Origin: Lepeophtheirus salmonis
Taxonomy: Eukaryota; Arthropoda; Copepoda; Siphonostomatoida; Caligidae
Assembly (NCBI RefSeq): GCF_016086655.4
Contig: NC_052134.2
Location: forward strand, 38,625,971 to 38,689,970
DNA length: 64,000 nucleotides
Direction: 5' to 3'
How positions within the stretch are numbered: the stretch's first letter is position 1; each line of letters opens with the position of its first letter. Below, piece by piece: positions 59,401-64,000 of the stretch. The notes beneath the pieces were generated by a model. The model was not told the DNA's origin, made no database searches, and saw only the letters and a list, made by a program, of their open reading frames with translations. The position numbers were made by a program, and so were the translations under genes.

Positions 59401-62400
59401 GAATTTAAAAAAGAGAAAATTGTGTTATAAACTTTAAATAAGATACCAACATATATGCATCAATAAATTGTCTAGATCAAGGTTAATAGAAATACAAGGA
59501 TATACCCTAAGGCATGCACGACTGATGTTTGACTTCCACCACCCTTTTAATATTGACGTCATAGTAAATGAGGGGTTGCATATTTTGTCAAAATATGTTT
59601 TTCTTGCCTCGCAGTCGGTACGATATATTAAATTGAAAGTTCCAGCAATCGCGACGTCATGCACCATGAGTGGTTGAGTGTTTTGGCAAAATCTGCTTGT
59701 CTTGCCGAGCAGTCGGTACGATACATGAAATTGTAAAGTCTAGCAACCCCTATTACATGATGTATTTCTATTAACCTTGGTCTAGAAGAGAAATCTATCT
59801 TTTATTTTTGTGAAAAATTGCCAAAAAGAAATTCGCGAATAAAATTGCAAAAAATTTGTTTGCACTAATTTTGCAAGAAAGTAGAAAATAACATTTATTG
59901 TTATTGTAAAGAGAAATACAACCTAACAATGTTTTTTTCTTACTTTAAAAACAAAAAAAGTTATTGATAATAATGTCGTCGAACCCTCGATAACTGGTTG
60001 ATTTTTGCAAATATTGCCAAAATTATGTAATAAAATTTTCTGGAAATTGATAAAACAGCAGTGAAAGATAAGAGTATAACATTTATGCACAAAATGCATC
60101 TTTTTGTGTCATTTCTTCTTAAAAATCGAAAATTGGGATTTGATAAGAAAAAGCAAAATAAAAAAAATATTCAGAAAATGACAGGTATTTCAATTAAACA
60201 TCGAATTTTATTTTTTAAATTTAAATGCAAACGAATCTTCAGACAAATAAATAAAAACTTTATTTAATTTACGAAGCCATTACTTCATTGGAAGTTCATT
60301 TTTTGCACCTGAAAAAACCAAATTGCAATTTTCATCGATTTCTTTTTTGCCCATACTTTTTTTGGATTTTGAATAAATTTAGCAAACATAGTTATTCGTT
60401 TAGTTGTTTTTTTGAGACGTCTGTCACTTTTTAACTTATAACTCAAATCCCCATCTAGTCTCCTTGACCTCCAAAAAACGGTTTTTGTGTTTTGGGTAGT
60501 GTTGGGTTTCTGTCTGGAAACCCTAGACCTGTATTAGACCACTATATGTATATATTGGACCGAACTAGTTCGGTCCAACAAAAAAACTCACTCTGGACCA
60601 TACTCATATAAAAATTCGGTCTAGATCGGTCCGAAGGAAAAATTCGTGCCAAAAAAAATCGGTCTAGACCGATTTTACAAATAGATTCTTTATAACATGA
60701 CACAGTATTTGTTCTAGAACTTATCATGTACTTTTGATAATTTTTTGAAAAAAATGAATGACAGTTGATCTAGAGAGAAAAACGGTCTTTCATAATATAT
60801 GGGACCCAAAAAATCGGTCCATAAAGAGATACCGAATCAAAATTGGTCTACAATGTGAGACTGAAAAAAATCGGTCCACTGACCGAAAAATTGGTCTAGA
60901 AAAAATCACTTAAGACCGAACCGAAAAAAAATCGGTCCCGGACCAAGTCTCAGCACCAGTTTTGGGTATAGAATAAGCCCCCTAGTATAACTCACCCCCC
61001 TATCTTATCCTGATTAGGTTCAAAAGAGGCACCCATGCAAAATTTCAGGGTCCTAGGTCCAACGTTGTGAGCACATATAAAAGACACACAGACAGACAGA
61101 AAAAAACTCTATTTTATATATATATGTATAGATTAATGTTGAATCGGTCCTATGACTGATTCTCTAATCAGTTTTTTTTCTCATTGCAATCTTTTTTAAT
61201 CGGCCCGATCTTTTTTACCATTAAACTGTCCTATGGACCAAACTTCGTTCCTTCAGTCCTAGCTTTCTTTATAGCTATTCTCCACTCATATCTAGGATTG
61301 AATAATATAATAGCTAAAAAAATAATAAATGATATCGAGAACATATAATAATAAGTTCTAGCCACACACATCCTACTTTAAATTTCAGTTATCTTTAAAG
61401 AGGTTAAGTTGAACAGCTGAAAGGACAAATTTTATTAGGAAGATTGCAGTCTTTTTAGTTTTTTTAGACCGATCGAAAACTAATAAGTATATTATACTGC
61501 GGAAGCACACAAGAGTTGACGTAATCTTAAGCGACACTAGTGCCCTCAAGCAATGTATACTTATCTACGATAGTAACATATTATATAGTTTTATCTCAAA
61601 AATTGGCCTAATATTGACACAGAATCATTAAGTTTAAAATCTATTTGTATGAGCAAATAATTACACATCATATAGAGTGTCAGTAGTATCCTAATTAAAT
61701 ATTTGATCACATCAAATTTCACTTTTTTGAAAATAATAAAAGGCTCTATCTATATCCATTAGTAATTTATGTGTTCACTACGAATCCGTAATGAGCATTT
61801 TTGTCTCAAATTAGGCTTTCGAACATTATTTTTAGAATATATAAGGGTTAGAACCAATTTTTGGGTTATTTTTTATTTTACAAAATCCACACAAATAAAC
61901 CAATTCCCTGTAAAATTAAATTTTAATTTCAGAAATGTGTTAATTATAATAGTATTTTATGTGGGACGATCTAACACGGAGAAAAAAACCCAATAATTAA
62001 AGAAAAACAATGCTCTTTTTTAGGGTTTTGTTTAACGAAGAATTAAGCTTTAGTTTTTCATTGTATATTATAATGGGCAAAGCAGATTCTTTTGAAAGCG
62101 TGGGTATCTAATGAATTTTTCACTTTCAAATGAATATTTGCTTCTAAAGAATCTTTTATTTTTTATCTGATTTTAAGTTTTTTGAAGTAAAAATACCCCT
62201 TATAGTTACAAAGACGTTTCATATGGCTAAATTTGCCTATAAAATATTGTATCAAAAATTTTTTTGTTAAATATAATTTCCATTCCATGAGGTAGACTAA
62301 GATGTGAAAGTGTGATGTTTTAACTACATATTTTAACTCCTCACACGACTGATCATATCAAATGTCAAAGTTCAAAAGATAATAAATATATATTTAGAGA

Positions 62401-63981
62401 TGATAAAAATTGTTTCAATTAAATTATTAACAGGAAAATGAATTTAAACATAAATTAATTGTATTTATTGATTACTAGCTATGTTTGAATAATTATACCA
62501 ATATATAATAAGTAACTTATTAACATTATTTTTCAAAAATAGGGGTATCATTTTATTTGCTCTTGATTCAACATCAATGATATCCGTGATTCCCAACTGG
62601 GACTCCACGAGGTTATCCAGATAATCTAGAAATGTATTTTTTAAAACTTCGAAGCCCAAATATTCGGACAACATTAGTTACTATTCCTAACCTCGAAAAA
62701 AATTACGTCTAGGATCTCTGCAGTAATGAAATGTTTGGGAATCACTGACTGAAGTTTTAACTTGGACTTGAGCGCAAAGGCTCAAAGATTTATAAAAATA
62801 ACTATTCTGACGTGGCTCAGATATTCTGAAGTTTTGCTTTGTTAAAGATTTAGATGGAGTAGAATATAATATATATAAATATGTAACTACTAAATCAGTA
62901 TGTGGTATTTTGTTAGTACACATATTAATTATAAGAGAAGGTAATTTAAACTACCTCTATATCCTATTAAGAACATAAATACATCCATCAATTATATGTT
63001 TATTCATCAGAATAGTTACGTTGTTTAAAAAAAAAAATCATTGAAATTTACTTAAGACAATGCAAAGTTCAAAAATTAGTAATTTCAATGTACATATATA
63101 TTGTGTCACTAAAAAAATGGTGAAAAAATACTCTCTCTTTTGTAAAATGAATATTTTTTATTAATAATGGAGATAAAATGCAAATGATTCATACTTGTGA
63201 AAAGATTTGCAATAAGCCTTTCAATTTTAAACTCATAATAAATGGATAGAAATTACTAATATATATATATATATACTATATCTAATTTTATCACAATATG
63301 TCACATTGGATATAAATTCTTCTTTTTTGTTACAAATTACACAAATACCCCTTCAACAATGCAATTAGCCCCATTCTAAAGTTTATGACCCACTGGTCTA
63401 TATTAATAATATAGACAGACATGTGGGTCTTAAACTATAATATAATATTATCAATTGTATTTCTAGATCAGAACAATAGAAATATGTATGAGTAGGTATT
63501 CATTCAGTGTTATTTTCTATTCAGAGGACGTGTATAGAAAGAAGAATATTCTGATTCTTGTATCAGAAGATTTCATCTTGGGCAAAATATAAATTATAAG
63601 TCAATAAATAACAGAAAAAAACCACTGTATTAAGTATATCTATATAATTTGACAAATTATTATAAAATGAAAGAGGAATTCATTCGTATTTTTGCAAATG
63701 GTTTAAAGACTGACATAATATTGTATATCATAATAGTGAAGAGAGATTCAATTTTGTTCCTTATTCAATTTTGATATCTTCGAGAAAAAATACGAACTTT
63801 ATATACCCATTAAGATTAATGATTGTAAAATCGTCTCCTTACCCTATTGTAAACCACAGTTCCGAAGTAAGCTACCATACAGAGCATTTCTCCAAGGAAC
63901 ATTGTCACCGCTTGTAAGAATGGATGATTAAACTCTGTTCGAACTCCAACGGAATTCACCGACTTAATTTGATTAGCCCAT
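53239..63981 (-). CDS. SLC35F6: SLC35F6-like transporter (drug/metabolite transporter superfamily), 5' end outside window
   Basis: Exons on the minus strand: 63981-63843, 56039-55734, 55655-55515, 55440-55212, 55156-54978 and 53649-53239. Introns are 7803, 78, 74, 55 and 1328 nt, all GT/AG and phase-consistent. They give 467 residues here; the first exon or exons, with the N-terminus, lie beyond the right edge (this part starts mid-codon before WANQIK). Diagnostic blocks: FNHPFLQAVTMFLGEMLCMV, MLDMSATSIMYVGLTLTSAS, SSFQMLRGAVIIFTGIASMI, VASQMVYEEKYLGKYNVPAL, and IAFFNFAGISVTKELSATTR with MVLDSVRTLVIWLVSLALLW. This is the ten-helix nucleotide-sugar-transporter-like fold. Family members sit in lysosomal or mitochondrial membranes in vertebrates; the substrate is unclear. 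After the last helix (FGFIVLLSGMSLYND) a ~110-residue Asp/Glu/Asn/Ser/Arg tail with 13-residue repeats replaces the short tail usual in the family. Confidence 0.92.
53650..54977 (-). other. Last intron of the SLC35F6-like gene
   Basis: Starts CAG|GTAAATA and ends TTTTTCAG|GTCTTC on the minus strand. Its main feature is the 24-bp tandem array at 54323-54426. No other gene is seen inside. Confidence 0.75.
54323..54426. repeat. 24-bp tandem repeat, four full units plus a partial
   Basis: The unit, CAAATTATGATCC plus ATTTCTATCAA, is repeated four times without a mismatch (54323-54418), followed by CAAATTAT. Perfect identity implies recent expansion. Because 24 is divisible by three, it creates spurious open frames, and I do not call these genes. 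Confidence 0.97.
56123..56250. mobile_element. Short hAT-type MITE (128 bp)
   Basis: The left end CAGTGCCGTACTCAC and the reverse-complemented right end CAGTGCCGTAATCAC match at 14 of 15 positions. CAGTGCCGTA is a common hAT terminus. No clear 8-bp target duplication remains (ATACAATT against CATCTGGA). It lies ~83 bp upstream of the exon starting at 56039. Confidence 0.85.
59475..59782 (+). mobile_element. TA-MITE family F, copy 3 (complete, two internal units)
   Basis: TA flanks (59473-59474 and 59783-59784). The left end GATCAAGGTTAATAGAAATA and the right end TATTTCTATTAACCTTGGTC are inverted repeats. It is 308 bp long, with GACGTCAT at 59555 and 59653, exactly 98 bp apart, the same spacing as in copy 1. 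Short frames at 59434-59677 lie inside the element and are not genes. Confidence 0.9.
60455..61135 (+). repeat. Dispersed repeat family E, copy 2, split by a nested insertion
   Basis: The two halves (60455-60496 and 60959-61135) together match 26880-27075: CAAAAAACGGTTTTTG, then GGGTATAG, GTTCAAAAGAGGCACCCATGC and AAAATTTCAGGGTCCTAGG. It ends ACACACAGACAGACAG plus a TATATA run, typical of a retroposon 3' end. Confidence 0.8.
60497..60958. mobile_element. hAT-type MITE with CGGTC-rich interior and intact 8-bp TSD
   Basis: It is flanked by identical GTTTTGGG on both sides (60489-60496 and 60959-60966). The left end TAGTGTTGGGTTTC and the reverse-complemented right end TGGTGCTGAGACTT are imperfect inverted repeats. 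The 462-bp interior holds many copies of CGGTC(C/T)(A/G)GACCG-like words on both strands and no real ORF. The exact 8-bp duplication and the clean interruption of family E show it inserted as a unit, relatively recently. Confidence 0.88.
61522..61575 (+). repeat. Dispersed repeat family G, copy 2
   Basis: AATCTTAAGCGACACTAGTG followed by CCCTCAAGCAATGTATACTTA, paired with 50194-50245. Confidence 0.7.
63257..63280. repeat. (TA)n microsatellite
   Basis: About ten TA dinucleotides in a row in the large intron of the SLC35F6-like gene. Confidence 0.85.
63380..63436. repeat. 57-bp hairpin-forming inverted repeat
   Basis: The outer arms AGTTTATGACCCAC and GTGGGTCTTAAACT pair at 13 of 14 positions. 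The inner arms GTCTATATT and AATATAGAC pair perfectly around an AAT loop. The outer arm also resembles a hAT terminus (CAGTGGGTCATAAACTTT on the other strand), so it may be a foldback scrap. Confidence 0.8.
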
Positions 63982-64000
63982 CTATAATTTAAGGTCAGAT

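Larger units (their letters stand above)
56040..63842 (-). other. First visible intron of the SLC35F6-like gene (7.8 kb)
   Basis: Donor AATAGG|GTAAGG and acceptor GCTTTACAG|AACAAAG. It is a hundred times longer than most other introns here, and the size is largely explained by repeats: a hAT MITE at 56123, family F MITE at 59475, family E with a nested hAT MITE at 60455-61135, family G at 61522 and a hairpin at 63380. Patches near 56890-56970, 58650-58790 and 61130-61260 contain CGGTCC/GGACTG-like words similar to the 60497 element and may be further decayed copies. TGACGTCA, a CRE-like site, occurs at about 58556. Confidence 0.75.

Overview
The window looks like a stretch of an AT-rich arthropod genome. 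It has GT/AG introns (many 55-80 nt, a few over 1 kb), long gene-poor spacers, and many decayed mariner, hAT, P-element-like and non-LTR fragments. A sea-louse-type (caligid) copepod is my best guess from the style of the mariner and P-like remnants. That is inference, because nothing here can be searched. I see three credible cellular genes; most of the rest is transposon-derived or anonymous AT-rich DNA.

Layout. 1-7.6 kb: a diverged repeat cluster, a full-length but broken mariner transposase (minus), a broken hAT transposase (minus) and the N-terminus of another mariner (plus). 7.6-17.7 kb: mostly empty, with a long imperfect inverted repeat (10.6-11.2 kb) and a tRNA-like SINE fragment. 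17.7-21 kb: the 3' half of a non-LTR retrotransposon (reverse transcriptase end plus RNase H, minus) and a mariner fragment lying between inverted copies of a ~300-bp repeat. 24.9-26.6 kb: a P-element/THAP9-like transposase missing its catalytic middle. 28.36-31.0 kb: an apparently intact four-exon gene for a THAP-domain protein with about 13 C2H2 zinc fingers. 33.2-36.4 kb: a second P-like transposase that keeps THAP and catalytic remnants. 38-42 kb: dispersed repeats, a MITE and a decayed unknown ORF. 44.4-45.1 kb: a small gene (minus) for a single-pass, tyrosine-rich membrane protein. 47-53 kb: a mariner fragment, MITEs and local duplications. 53.2 kb to the right edge: the SLC35F6-like transporter gene (minus), whose first exon or exons lie outside the window and whose introns carry several MITEs.

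The three genes show no operon-like or functional link. The points that most deserve attention are the THAP plus C2H2 gene lying between two P-like remnants, the internally deleted P-like copy, a TA-flanked MITE family whose copies differ by a 98-bp unit containing GACGTCAT, a hAT-type MITE nested in another repeat with a perfect 8-bp target duplication, and the repeat-expanded hydrophilic tail of the transporter.
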